Notes: generated by a model from the letters alone, not told the origin. Positions 45,668 through 58,200 are shown, numbered from the stretch's first letter. The stretch: 64,000 bases of DNA from Lepas anatifera (GCA_034440635.1 JAOTON010001492.1:1-64000); one strand, 5' to 3'. Made by a program: numbers and translations.

Positions 45668-46645
45668 GTGGGACCGGGGGGCCACCGCTCAGCCCCTGAC
45701 CCAGTCAGACGGACCACTGCCGAACAACACCTGGCAAACTTACCGACCCGGGCCACCTGGATCTGGACCGATGGGTCCGCCGCCGCGGGCACGTCGCTCG
45801 GCGGTGGAGGCGCCCACATCGCCCTCCCATCCGGGCAGATTAGAGAGGTGCGGGCACCGGCTGGCGCGCTGTGCTCCAGCACCCGAGCGGAGTTGGTGGC
45901 ACTGCGAGCGGCGCTCCTCGATTTCCGGCGCCTGGATGGTGAACCGGCAACGGCCCCGGTCGTAGTATGTACGGATTCCCAAGCCGCCCTTACCATGCTC
46001 GCGGGCGGCGCCGCGGCCCAGACGTCACCACTGGGAGCGGCCATATGGGAGATCATCACCGGTTTAGCGAACCGCCCGCAGGCTGTCCACCTGCAGTGGG
46101 TCCCGGCCCACTGCGGCCTGCCGGGTAACGAGAGGGCGGACGCCTTGGCCAGGGAGGCCTCTGGCCTGCCACAGAGCTCCGTCCTAGTGGACGCCAGGAC
46201 CCTGACAAGAGCCGTCTCACGCGCGGTCAGCGAGGAGTGGAGGGAAGGCTGGCCGGACGGCCTCTTCAAAAGAATCATGGGGGGTCGACTGCCGCCCCCC
46301 ATACCCGGCGAGGACCGCAACGCAGCCGTGGACGTGCACCAGCTGAGAGCTGGTCACTGGAGCAGATCCATCCAGTACCTGCACCGGATCGGCAAGCACC
46401 CCTCGCCGGGCTGTGCGCAGTGCCCCGACAAGCGGTGCCCGGCGGCGCTCTGCGCCGTCTGCAGGGAGGAGGCGGACACGCCCGAGCACGTGCTCCTCCG
46501 ATGCCCGTCTCTCGCCGGCACCCGCCTGCGCCTGGGAGGCAACATCAACATCGGACCTGAGCAGCTGCGGGACGACGGCCTGGTGGCCGCCTTGTCCAGG
46601 GGCTACCTTCGCCTCAGGGAGCCTCTGGGCTATGGTCCTCCGTGA
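45668..46645 (+). pseudogene. Second LINE ORF2, RNase H and zinc knuckle
   Basis: RNase H has WIWTDGSAAAG, SSTRAELVALRAAL, VCTDSQAALTML and WVPAHCGLPGNERADALA, carrying the catalytic acidic residues. A C-terminal knuckle CAVCREEADTPEHVLLRC follows and the ORF ends at 46645. It is open for 325 codons. It is the best relative in this window of the decayed RNase H remnants at 7144-7336 and 13066-13370. Confidence 0.88.
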
Positions 46646-47290
46646 GGACCCAGGGGGACAACACAACACACACAACACAGCTGACTGATGCTGCCTTGTA
46701 TTGCCGTTGTCGTGTCGCGGCCGGGGCCTGCCGTGGTGGGTGCTGCGGCCTTCGAGTGGGGATCGGTGTGCCGGGCTGGGTTTTTGTCGCGCGAGATTAC
46801 CAGGTTGGGTTCATCATTCTGTTTGACATGTTCGGGATCCGGTTCCTTCTGCGCCCGGCTCGAGCGGCGGCCGTCCCGGTGGTGGCACTGGCGATTGGTT
46901 CCCGGGACCTCTCGACTTTGCCACCTGCGGGGCGGCCGCTTGCTCCAGCCGGGCGCGGCTCTCTGGGGGACGGATCTTGCATTTACATGCTGGTAGCGCC
47001 CCCACAGTGGAGTGGTGGCGCCACTGTGTGGCTGCGTGGGCGCGTCCTGCGTCGGCGTGGGGGTGCCTCCCCGTGGAGTGGTGGCGCCACCGTGTGGCTG
47101 CGTGACCCGGCCTGGCTGGCGGGGCGCTGGCATCTGGAGATTGTTTTATCATGTCGTTCCTGGAGTCTCGCTCGATTCTTAACCACGTTAGTTTTAGTGC
47201 CTACGAGCTTATCCTGTGATCGTTTTAGAGTTTCATTCGTCGTACCCCATCTATTTATGGGGTTACATCTTCGCAAATATATGTATGGAT
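46646..47290 (+). other. 3' UTR of the second LINE
   Basis: GC-rich, non-coding. It contains two copies of a block with GTGGTGGCGCCAC and GTGTGGCTGCGTG (about 47011-47039 and 47076-47104). It ends abruptly where the interrupted element resumes; no poly(A) tail is seen. Confidence 0.6.
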
Positions 47291-47295
47291 TCACT

Positions 47296-48130
47296 TATCA
47301 TGAGTGAACTGTGAAAGGTCTGTGAACCTTATAATTTTGTGAAATTGGGAAAGAAATAGTGAGTAAACATCTTTGAAGAATAACAAGATCAAGATTCTGG
47401 TACTTAGGTACCTAGGTATATCATCATTTTCGCCAGAGGCCTCAGTAGAGATACTTGGATTTTGTTGGTGACAGATACCTTAAATTGAATTTTTACCCTC
47501 CATAGACTCTATATAACACTTTGTCAGTGTCAGCCTATCTAGGGTTCTTTCCTCGCTAGACTGTAAAATAACAGTAACGGCAGAAAGTCAAAGTAAAAAT
47601 CAATGTCAGCTTTCCTGTGTATTTGCATCAATAGCTATCATTATTTTTGGCATACCAAATGGCCATAGAACTCTACATATCAGCTCAATTTGGCATGTGC
47701 AACTTACACTCTATACCTGTACAAGGAAAAACTTGCACACACTTCCATTTAAGTTTATTTTACATTCATGACTCTTTTTGGCCTTCACTACATTACCTAA
47801 TTTTGCTTCAAATTCAGAATTCCATAAGAAATTATATATTTTTCATGTTTGGCTTCATTGTCTGATAAATGTTACTCTGCTATATCTTGCATAGCTTTTC
47901 AGGAGTGTTTTACATATCCAACATACATGTTGTCTGCTATATGAAACAATATTGGCAATATTCTATGCTGAATTCCAGTACAGCATAGTTTAGAGCAGCG
48001 TAACTTTGCAAGAAGTTGTATTTTACGCTGCATTTTTGTGAAACAAGATTGTGGTGTATTATCCAATTTCTACGCTGCATTATGCTACTTCTACGCTATA
48101 AGCATAAGTTACACCTTTTATGAAATGGGC
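47296..48130. mobile_element. Short terminal-repeat element, right half (split)
   Basis: It aligns with about 59871-60679: GAGTGAACTGTGAAAGGTCT, GAGGCCTCAGTAGAGATACT, AGCTATCATTATTTTTGGCA. It ends in CTTTTATGAAATGGGC, the terminal inverted repeat. Paired with 38415-38886. Confidence 0.82.
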
Positions 48131-48570
48131 CCAGGTTGATAAAATTTGCATGACTCACTCCAACCTCCAAGGGCACTCACACAGACGAGATCTCGTCGAA
48201 AATGCCATACTTTGCACACTGGACCAAGTCAGGGGCATGTACAGCTTCATGGGCAGAGAGTTCCTAACTGACACATCTGACATTAAAGTAATATTTCCTG
48301 ACATCAGTATTGACAGGAGTTACAAGTATTTTGTATTGGTTGCCTCGGGTGTGGTTCTGTTGTCTCATGCTAAAGAGGCTTTCAGGATCTAAACAGGACT
48401 ATAGATCGAATAGTTTCCAGTAGTGGATGAGATCAGCTCTCAGCAACTGGCTTTGTATACCAGCCTGCAAAGTATGGAAGCAGGCCAGGCGAGTTGCACC
48501 AGCCGTCTAAAATTTTTGCACAGCCAGCCACCAAAAATTTGCACTGATGTGCAATTTACCAGGGAGAAAA
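48131..48570. repeat. Dispersed repeat fragments, inverted relative to 42747-43090
   Basis: 48131-48230 (TTGATAAA, CCAAGGGCACTC, GACGAGATCTCGTC) continues the repeat broken at 38414, and 48470-48570 matches a further part. A 90-codon frame at 48120-48392 has no known domain. Confidence 0.6.
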
Positions 48571-48737
48571 ACACACTTATCTGTCTGCCTAGGGTGGGGC
48601 GTAAGCTTTGCTGTGAAAGGTGTAATGGGCCCATCTGTACAATTTTTGTATAAAATTGAAAATGTACATTACAAAAGATTAAAAATTGAGTTTTAAGTTT
48701 TAAAGTGCTGTTAAAGATGGCCGTTATCTGCCAAGTT

Positions 48738-49130
48738 ACTTATATTTTAGTCCTGAATTAATATTGAAAGAATAAACACATTGATAGGAGCTTTAAATAT
48801 CATGTCATCCTCAGCTATGACACATTTTTAAGCACAAAAATTCAAAAAGACTATCACATGCTCATGAGTAACCACTCCTTCTTCCTGAAGAAATCTATGG
48901 ACCAGTCAACAGAACAAAAACACACTCAATCACAGAAAACATATCAATATTAGACACTTCTTTTTCCTATTTTTCCCTTTCCAAAAAAAAAACATACATA
49001 TCATGCATCACTAGACCAACTAGAAATTTTAAGCTGACTTGTGGGTGATAGGCCAAGAGGCTGACAAGTCAGGTGAGCTTCTTTAAGGGCTGCTTCTTGG
49101 CCTATCACCCACAAGTCAGCTTAAAATTTC
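48738..49130. repeat. Left arm of a 2 kb foldback
   Basis: The reverse complement recurs at 50396-50773. Shared blocks include TTGTGGGTGATAGGCCAAGA, GATATGT/ACATATC runs, ATAGATTTCTG and TATTAAT...GGACTAAAATAT. The inner end is itself a hairpin (CTTGTGGGTGATAGGCCAAG against CTTGGCCTATCACCCACAAG). Confidence 0.85.
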
Positions 49131-49269
49131 AAGGTCATTTATTTTTCCTATTATTCCCTTTGCAAAAACATACATATCATGCATCACCACTCAAGTGTGT
49201 GTCTTGCAAGAGGACCTTCACAGAATAGGATCATGGTCTGACAGATAGATCCTGCCCTTCAATGTTTTA

Positions 49270-50290
49270 AAATGCAGCATGCTCCACATTGGACACAATA
49301 GTCAACGGCACTACGAAATGAGCGGCCAACCCCTGACTGAGCTGACCATCGAAAAAGACCTGGGTGTGTTCATGGACGACCAGCTCAAGTTCCGCCGTCA
49401 AGCTGCTTCTGCCGTATATAAGGCCAGCCAGATACTGGGGGCCATCAAGAGGACTTTTGTCCACATGGACAAGCATGTGCTGACCCTTGAATCCATACAT
49501 GTATATTAAAAAAAGCACACTCGTTAAAAATACAAACATGGCAATCAAGCAGTTACATGGATAAAAAGACATCCGACCGGACGCCACAACGTCGACACAC
49601 GATAGGCGCCGTGCATCACGCACCCGCGACCGCCCTCGGCCACATCTACACACGTACACACGCGCGGGGGGAGCCGGGGTGCAAGTGGATGTCTGTCGGA
49701 CGAGAGTGCAGCTGGGTGGCCGGAGCCGGGTGATGTGGAGTCGGCGCGTAACGGCCGACGGAACTCTGTCAATACGACAGGCGCCGTGTATCTCGCACCC
49801 GTGACCGCCCGTTCAGCGCGAGGCCTCCCTTCTCTTCAAAGCCCTTGTCAGACCTCACCTCGAATATGCCAATGTGGTGTGGGGCCCGTTCAACAAGGCT
49901 GATCAAATTTTGGTTGAACGGGTCCAGTATCGTGCTACGAAACTAGTTCCCCCTGTGCGTCCTTTGGACCATGAGCAACAGCTTAGGCTCCTCAAGCTTC
50001 CGTCTCCTGGTACAGGCACAAGAGGGGGACATGATCTTCATCTTCAAGTTGGAGCACGGCCAGCTGGGAGTTAGCAAGGTAGAGTTCTTCATGGATCCAT
50101 CTGTCGGTATACGCGCGGTCACAGGTTCAAGGTTGGGAAGCCACGTGCAGTAACGAGGGAAAGAAGGAACCATTTTGGAGTACAACTGTGTCCGACTGGA
50201 ACAGCCTCCCCGACTGGGTCGTCGATTCGCCATCTGTTGATTCATTCAAGAATAGCATCGACAGACACTGGGCCGAGCACGTTTATACCT
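49270..50290 (+). pseudogene. CR1/L2-type LINE remnant, RT C-terminal region
   Basis: The plus-strand frame 49279-49509 reads HIGHNSQRHYEM, LTIEKDLGVFMDDQLKF and ILGAIKRTF, the RT end typical of CR1/L2-group LINEs. The next part, LVRPHLEYANVVWGPFNKAD then ILVERVQYRATKLV, resumes near 49826 after a 330 bp insertion. Later text (RGGDMIFIFKLEHGQ...) is in shifting frames. No upstream RT core is present. It lies in the loop of the foldback. Confidence 0.85.
49496..49825. other. 330 bp insertion in the CR1/L2 remnant
   Basis: It separates two adjoining parts of the LINE coding sequence. Inside, a diverged direct repeat of about 48 bp (CGATAGGCGCCGTGCATC... near 49598 and CGACAGGCGCCGTGTATC... near 49775) brackets a GC-rich core. 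Origin unknown. Confidence 0.55.
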
Positions 50291-50395
50291 TCCCGACGTA
50301 GTCAAGCACTATACCTGTAATGAGCCTCGATGAGAGCGGGCAAAACAGGCACCTAGCATGCCTCATAAAGACCCGTACACCTAAGGTAAGGTAAG

Positions 50396-50773
50396 GACTT
50401 GTGGGTGATAGGCCAAGAAGCTGACAAGTCAGGTCAGCTTCTTTAAGGTCAGCTTTTGGCCTATCACCCACAAGTTGGCTTAAAATTTCTAGTTGGTCGT
50501 GTGATGCATGATATGTATATTTTGTTTTTTTAGAAAGGGAAAATAGGAAAAAAATGTCTAAGATTGATATGTATTCTGTGTGCGAATGTGTTTTTTTTTG
50601 TACTGTTAACTGGTCCATAGATTTCTGCAGGGAGAAGGAGTGGTTACTCCTAAGCGTGTGATAGTATTTTTGAATTTTTGTACTTAAAAATGTGTCAAAG
50701 CTGAGGATGACGTGATGTCGAAAGCTCCTATCAATGTGTATTCTTTCAATATTAATTCGGGACTAAAATATAA
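50396..50773. repeat. Right arm of the 2 kb foldback
   Basis: Inverse partner of 48738-49130, diverged by about 10-15 percent by eye. The inner end again contains the GTGGGTGATAGGCC / GGCCTATCACCCAC hairpin. Confidence 0.85.
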
Positions 50774-50917
50774 AAACTTTGCAGATAATGTTCATTTTAA
50801 ACACCACTTCAAAACTTGTAATTACGATGCTGCTGCCAACATTGCTCTGCTCACTTACTAAAATTGAGCTTTTGAGGCTTTATATCTTACGAGTGGAGCT
50901 ATGTTTAAGTAGTGACT

Positions 50918-51020
50918 AGTCCTGGCATGGTCCTGTTATTTAAGCCCCAGTCCCAGTTTGGTTCCCATTAGGACCAGTGTGGGTCTCCACTGACCGCAGG
51001 ACTGAAATGTTCCACCTCTT
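50918..51020. mobile_element. hAT-like terminal fragment
   Basis: GTCCTG/AGTCCC motifs precede TTCCACCTCTTA, resembling the ends at 37200-37295 and 34851. No partner end was found. Confidence 0.4.
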
Positions 51021-52450
51021 ATGCACATCCTACACGTGAAACATTTTACAAAAACTGTGCACCTGTAACAGTCACTCGCATGCTAAATGTATAGTGTAGA
51101 GAATGTGTCAAACTTCAAGCACATATGCTGTGTATAGTGTGTTCACAGAGGGTAGACATGGGCCCAACGTCACTGCACAAATGGGTGGAGCCTAGGTATC
51201 CTTAGGCAAGGCAAGACCCCACTCTTGAGTGAGGGAATCGGGGATCAGTCCCCACCACTGTCGGGCAATGGGAGTTTCATGACCTTGAATCTGACAAAAC
51301 ACTGATTTTTTATGCTGTTATAGATTTGGAGGATCACAACAATTATTTCACGATCTTGCCTGGAAACAACTTGGTATTCTAGGGCCTTGATTGCAGTTCA
51401 AGAAAATGTTAAGGAGTGACAGCCCTGAAGAAAACTTGATATGTTTAATATGTCTTAACATTTATTTACCAACAAATGAGAGTCAGCTGTCAAGAGCTAT
51501 ATTAAACAGATATGCATATTAGTTAATACCCATCTATAAGCAGTCTATGCAACAAGTTGAAACAATGTCCCAACAGATGGGATGAAGAGGCAAGAGTATC
51601 TGGTTCGGTATCTGGTTAGAAAGCTTAATAACGTTTTTATCGTAAAAAGTGGTTCATAGTAATCTCAAGGCTACAATGGGAAGAAGAGAGAGGAGACAAT
51701 ACAGGAATACCCGACGATAAATCAGGAGCACTGCCGCTGGCGCGTCCCACAAGTCTCGAGCGATCGGCACAAAAATATGTTTGGATGCACAATAGGCTGT
51801 GAGCCGCCTAGATTTTCCCCTCTCCATAGCGTCACACAGCCAGCAGAAACGTACTGGCCGTTCACGGCAGCACATGGTCAGTGCTGCCTGCAATGATGGT
51901 GGCACTAGTTATTGAAGTAAATATCTGCGAACCCAGCCAGCAAACCCTGTGAAAAACTGCAAAGGCCCCACTGCAGCAAACGGTTAACTGCAAGCTTTGC
52001 TCCAGGCTATAATTTGTCCGGGCTTTTCATCATAACTGGGATGTAGGGGCGCGCCGGCATCATAGGTCATACGGTGTCCGGGGTTATCAACCCGCCAACT
52101 GCCGAGGTCAACACTATCAGAAATTCATCACCGGGGCATAGCATTACAACCAAACTGCGCTGGGAAGGCCCTGTGTATTTGTTCACGGGAAGTTTGACCA
52201 AAAGGAGTCATGTCCCAGTGCTTCTCCCTCGGGCTACGGCACCCATCTTTATCCGCATCTAGGTCTCTAACCTGGTGGGGATCCGAGCGACTAAAATACT
52301 GCAGAATCGGACACAGTTGTAACTAGTCCATTGTGCTAGAATAGCATGCTAGAAGTCATTAATTACCACATCTGTTGCAGGTTGAACATTGTGTAGCACT
52401 ACCAAATCATTAGAATTTTATTTTATTTTTTGCACTTTGTTCAATACATA
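51021..52450. other. Region upstream of L2HGDH
   Basis: No gene is recognised. A CAG acceptor-like site (TCTGTTGCAG, about 52380) just upstream of the start codon suggests a possible non-coding 5' exon. A minus-strand frame at 51654-51905 has a CxxC pair but is too short to assign. Confidence 0.4.
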
Positions 52451-52670
52451 ATGGCTCACCAACTGACTTCGAGAGCTAGCCGTGCGATGTTGAAGCCCCT
52501 TCAGCTGGCGTCCATTGGAAGTGGCAGAGCGCACTACGCCGCACAGCAAGACAAAGATGTGGACGTTGCGATTGTTGGAGGGGGTATCGTTGGAACAGCT
52601 TCTGCTTTGGAGCTCAAGACCAGGTTTCCAGCACTTCAGGTTCTCATCATAGAAAAGGAGTCGGAGCTAG
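52451..52670 (+). CDS. L2HGDH: L2HGDH exon 1
   Basis: Start [14 protein letters not shown], presequence, then the FAD-binding GGGIVG. Donor GTAAGC at 52671. Ends in phase 1. Confidence 0.93.
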
Positions 52671-55217
52671 GTAAGCTTTCATGTCAACCATGGGTCTCAC
52701 ATGATGTACATACTGGCCTGCAATATAGCCTAGGTTTTTGCTTCACTGCATTTTGAGGAGTCAAAGACTGCCCAAAAACCCAACGGGCTTCTTTATATTA
52801 GAAGCGTAACGTGGTTTCCTCTAAAAGAAGAATAAAAAGGGACCAGACACTGGTGTTTTCGTGTGTCGGTTCCCTTTACCACCCGTCACTAGATTTTTTT
52901 TTTACGTGCAGTATAATCAGAGGCTAGACGCGTACGTAGGGTCCCGAGCAGGGGGCTTTAAAGCAGCCAAGTGACGTTTTTTTTTGGTATCATACGGAAT
53001 TTTCTTTGGAAGTTCATTTTTATAAAACATAAAAAGCAAGCATGTTTTTGTTGCTCCGAGTCCTGGCGCGCACCCCTCCCAACTGATCCGCATAGGAGCT
53101 CTGTGTCGGGGACCGATTAGGTCTGCTAAAGCTCTATGTCCTCTAAACCCATTTCCTTGGTCCCTTCCGAACAACTGTGAGTCCAACTCATTTCTCTCAT
53201 GCTACTGAATTATTTTAGCGTCCCTCTTCTATCGGTACATTGTTATGTTTGCGAAACTTGCATGACTGTGACACACGGGGCTGGCCCTGATGCGCGAGAT
53301 CGAAACGTGTTTGTGACCGAGTCCCGTCACTGCGTAACAGCCCACCTCTGAACTACGCTGTTATGCTCCCCCTTATAGAATATATATTGCGTTAACGATA
53401 GAGTGGGTGACGTCACTATGCCCCTCTTCAGCGGATATATCTTCGATCAGACCCGTATGGGTCGCCACCCATACAGGTCCGATGAGAATCGTCACCCCCA
53501 ACGGCCATCCTACTTTTCTTCTCGTTCTGTTCTTCCTCTTCTTCGCTCGACCCACGCGCAACTGCCCTTCTTCGGGATGGGTAGTCACGTCCTCCCTCCC
53601 CTTATAAAATATTCATTGTGTGAGCAATTGAGCGGGCCTGCGTACTCGCCAGCTGAAATAACTATTTGATCAGGTGCGCCCGTGTGGGTCGCCACCCATA
53701 CCGGTCTGATGGAAGTCGTCACTTCCACTGGCCTTCACACTTCCCTTCTTCGTCTTCTCGTTTGGCGTCTTACACATCTACAGGCCGTCCGGCAGAACCG
53801 GGAATCGCCCCCCCCGGCCCGATGCTTATCAACACCGACTGGGGGTGCCGTCGCCTGTCCCCAGTCCTTCAGCTTGGGTCGTCACCTCTCATAGAACTCT
53901 GCTTTACTCTTCGCACCGCGCCGCTCTTACGACGTACCGTCATCTTGTTCAGCATCCTTACTGTCATCCTCATCCCCCCTTTCCCATTGCGCACGGCCGT
54001 ATTTGTCCGATTGAGCCGTCGCTCATTAGACCACAATATTGATATCCAGACAGGGCTGGGTGGGTGCCCTGCCCGGGGACTCTAGATTGATTTTGGCCGC
54101 GCGTTCACCTTATTTTTTCCATGGCATAGTGCCTCGACAAATATCGTAAAGGTCAAAACCACATGCTGATCAGGTCCCATTTCACGTACAAGATAAGCCC
54201 CTGAACATCTCTCGCCCATGGCAAAGGCGCCCATCAGACTACTAATACAGTCACACTTCTATTCAGGCATTCTTTCATATCCTCTCACACAGCACTCGTT
54301 CTTTCTCCTCCTAAAGTGGCAGCCTGCAGCTATACTGCCCCACAATTTGTTCCCTTCCGTTTCCTCCCATGGAGGATATTTCACGAGGACCCTCTCGCTC
54401 GGAAAGGGGACCGCCTGATGGGAGACAAATCGGGATTATGTACATCTCAGCACTAATGCACAACTGTCAAAAAGGGTTCCATTATCGGGTATTTCGTCCT
54501 GCGGCTCACCTCTCCAAACCTGATTAGATTCGCTTTGCGTCCAGTGCCAGGTAGAAATGTCAATGGCCTTAAATGTTAAATTAAACTAGGTCTAGTCCAA
54601 ACAATCAAAATATTTGTTTAGAATGTACTTTTTGAAAGTGTCTTACATTTGTTTCCAAATAATTACAATGTTGCCATTTAGATGTTTTCGCTATAGCAAG
54701 ATAAGAAAATAAATAAACAAATAACTTCTTTATGCAAGCCTCGAACATGTAGAGAAACGGCCACCGGCATTGAATGCTGGCAAAATTGGGATCGGGCATC
54801 AATTTTTGATATTTGGGGCCCAACATCAAGAAAACATTTTCTAAATAAAATCGAAAACATCGTTTTGGGGGAAAATTTCCCGGTCTCCCTCCCCCATCCT
54901 GGATCTGCCAGTGTTATTTTAAGCCGTGGCTTTGGCTAGTAAGGTTGCGGAGTCGATTGCGGACGCGAAATCAACAATGTGCAGAAGAACATTGAAAATA
55001 GCCACTTAAATGTATTTGTTGTTGTCGAAGCTATATCCTGTTGGTAAACTTGATTCCGGGAGTAGTTATGAGTTTTTTTAACTTTCTAACTGACATTTAT
55101 CCCAGAATCGACGTCGACATCAATAATGAATCGACTCCTACTCCCCGCTCTTTTGTGATTTGTATAATTACGCAGCACATCTAAAACCATCTCGGGTTGG
55201 AAGTCGTCTGCTGGCAA

Positions 55218-55292
<75 letters not shown>

Positions 55293-58200
55293 GTAGAACA
55301 AGCACGCCGGGAATGTTAATCAGTGAGGGATATCACCCGGAGGCGGTGCTGGAGTCGACAGGCTGACTGGGAGGCGCTGTCAGCTGATGTTGAGTGGGCT
55401 GCAGTTGTTTCCGTTTTCAGCTCGCCACCAGTCGGGCCACAACAGCGGAGTTCTTCACGCCGGAATCTACTACAAACCGGGCTCGCTGAAGGCCCAGCTC
55501 TGCGTGAAGGGCATTCAGATGGCTTACCAGTATTTCGACAAGAATGATATCCCTTACAAAAAGGTAGGACATCTTGTTCGTGGAGAAATGTCATGTGTCA
55601 GTTATATCTTATGTCATAAGGGTCAAGTTGCGCCCATCATGAGTTCTGTGTTGTCTTTTATGAATTAGCATTCTATTTGCCCCACGTGAGATAGTGTAGG
55701 TGCTTTTTGTATTGAATCGTTACTCGCCCTTTTTGTTTAATATGGTTACCGGCCGTGCACCATGTGGTGACCTTTGACGGAGCTGCGACCTGCGCTGTGC
55801 TGGTTCCAGGTGGGGAAGCTGATCGTAGCTGTTGACAAGAGTGAGGTTCCAGGTCTGGAGGAGCTGTATGGGCGTGGCCAGCGGAACAACGTGCCCGGGC
55901 TCAAAATGGTCGACGCGGCTGGCATCAAGGAAATCGAGCCCTATTGTGAGGTGAGTCCACTCCGTCTCAATATGACAAACGCGTCCGCGGCTTTATTCAC
56001 ATTTGATGGAGACATTGAAATGCTTGCTTTATTTGAGCTGCTGTAAAGCCTCGCGTCTTGCCACCTGGCTCGCAGCTATGTTCTTCTCAACTAGGGTATC
56101 AATCTTGCTAGCTAGTTTTCTTTCAAAATCAAAACATAAAACATCATGGCAGCAATTTTTCGATGCTCGTGTTCTCATTTTGTAGTCCTTTCGCAAGCTG
56201 CTTTTCTTTTTGAATATTTGTATCCTGGATACGGTTGGGCCAAATGTCGATATGCATTGGGGAGTGGAGCATTTGCTTGCCTCTCCTAAAACGATAGTTG
56301 TTTTCTCACTTAGATGCTGCTTATATTTCTGCTGGTTCGTTTCAAATTATATGGAAATTATGTATTCATTACTTGGACATGGCTAACATAATGATTCGTC
56401 TCCCTGCTCACATGACCCTCATTGGTAGCCGAGAGTTTTCAAAATTGGTCTAACATTGGTTGGAGTAAAATATCAGTGTCAGGGACGTATAAATGGTGGG
56501 TCTTAATAGCTTGTTATACTTACGCACGGTGCGTTTATGATCACCTTGTAGTTTATCTGGTGAAGAACTGGCTTATATCGCATATGGTGTTTGCTAGCAA
56601 GGTGATTAAATGCTGCTCTTGCCTTTTATCTCGTGTGCTCATGATGTTGTATGCACCGCATAGCTGTTTGAACGCTGCTGTGTCCTACCCAGGGCGTACG
56701 TGCCATCTGGTCGCCCCACACGGGGATCGTGGACTGGGGCCTGGCCACGCGCGCCTACGGAGCCGACTTCGTGCGCCGCGGAGGCGAGCTGCTGCTGAAC
56801 ACGAAGGTGGCGGCCTTCGACCCGGCCGACTCGGCCGAGTTTCCCGTGGCCGTCCGCTGCTCCAATGGGGTGAGGAGCGGGGGTGGGAGCAAGAAAATAC
56901 GAACTGCTGTGGCTAGTTGTTAAGATTTTTACACTTTGTAGATGTGTAAACCGAAATGTTCCTGGGAGGTTGTGGTGGAAACAACTCTGGTCGTCTGTTT
57001 ACAACCAATGCCAGGCTCTCCTGAGATTACGTCTTCTTCCACTTCCGCTCAGAGAGTTTACAGCGTGGCATGTATTTGATGTGGTTTCACCTAGAATGCG
57101 GTGCGATACGTTTTACTCCCGACTTTGGTTGGATTTCCAAGAGCAACGTTTCTTTTCAAAGCTATTGGCCCCCGATTTCAAGTGTCCTGGTTACAGATGG
57201 ATACCAGTTTGAGCTATCGATTCCTGTTATTGTGTTGTGCTCGATCGATACCGTTTTATTAAGAACAATGATGTCTCAGTATACCATTTACAAATTTTCT
57301 GACCCGAACGCATCATGGTGAGCTTGGGTCCAGAAACCCAAATCCTGTAATGAAACCTATTTGAGAGGAGCGCCCTGCCTATCCTGCGCCTATTTGCGTA
57401 TCCACATCAAGTAATACGGTTTTGGCATCAAACAATGAGTAATTGTATACGTATGAACTTCCATGTGTGTACTGTATAAACACGTATTTGCCTTTGTGAC
57501 TCTTAACTCACTTAATTAAATTGTTGATCCTGTATTTCCATTATGCTTCATAGTCAAAAAAAAAATTACAAGTAGAAATTGAATTTTTAGCACGAGTGTG
57601 ATCCGATGTTTTTCAAATGTGTGTAGTGTTGACTTATGCGCTGGCTGAGCAATCATTCGCTGACAATGATAGTCGTATGACGTTCGAAAACTCCAAAAAT
57701 ACAACCGAAATCCGACTGGTGTCTTGAACAACTCTTGAACGAACTCGATATGTCCCAGTCAAACACGATGTACCGCAACAAGCCATGAGTAAGTGATTCT
57801 GTGCACGTGTGCAGGTGTCGGTACGTGCGCGCCACGTGTTGACGTGCGGCGGCCTGCACGCGGACAGGCTGGCTGCGCTGTCCGGCTGTCCGTCGGAGCC
57901 GCGCGTGGTGCCGTTCCGGGGCGAGTACCTGCTGCTGAGGCCAGAGCGGCGCCATCTGGTCCGCGGAAACATCTACCCGGTGAGTACAAGGTGCTCGGTT
58001 CTGTACCGTGATGTGAAAAGTGACGCCTGATCTAGCTACAGCCCAACATTGTCAAGTGTCATTCTGTATTTGATAATCCCAGCTCCATCTGTTCTCTTCT
58101 TGCTATGACTTGGCTTAAATGTTCCAAGAAAATTATTTATACTCTATGTGCTGACGAATGTTTGAATTCGCATTCGCTCTTCCAGTATCAGTGTGTACCG

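Larger units (their letters stand above)
38887..47290 (+). mobile_element. 8.4 kb insertion carrying a second RNase H LINE
   Basis: The two halves of a short element flank this segment, which defines it as an insertion. Flanks TTACT (38882-38886) and TCACT (47291-47295) may be a diverged 5 bp target duplication. It holds a GC-rich LINE on the plus strand (endonuclease from about 41049, RT to about 45660, RNase H to 46645), itself interrupted at 42268-43859. GC content and codon use differ sharply from the AT-rich surroundings. Confidence 0.75.

Noticed and set aside
44571..45965. 464-codon open frame read as a single protein
   Set aside because: Only the part to about 45340 matches reverse transcriptase. 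After that the true domain continues in the 45352-45660 frame, so the rest is an out-of-register GC-rich frame.
51654..51905. Minus-strand frame with CWLCD...AYC, possibly a piggyBac-type C-terminal zinc motif
   Set aside because: It is only 83 codons, one motif, spacing imperfect and no transposase core nearby. Not enough to call.
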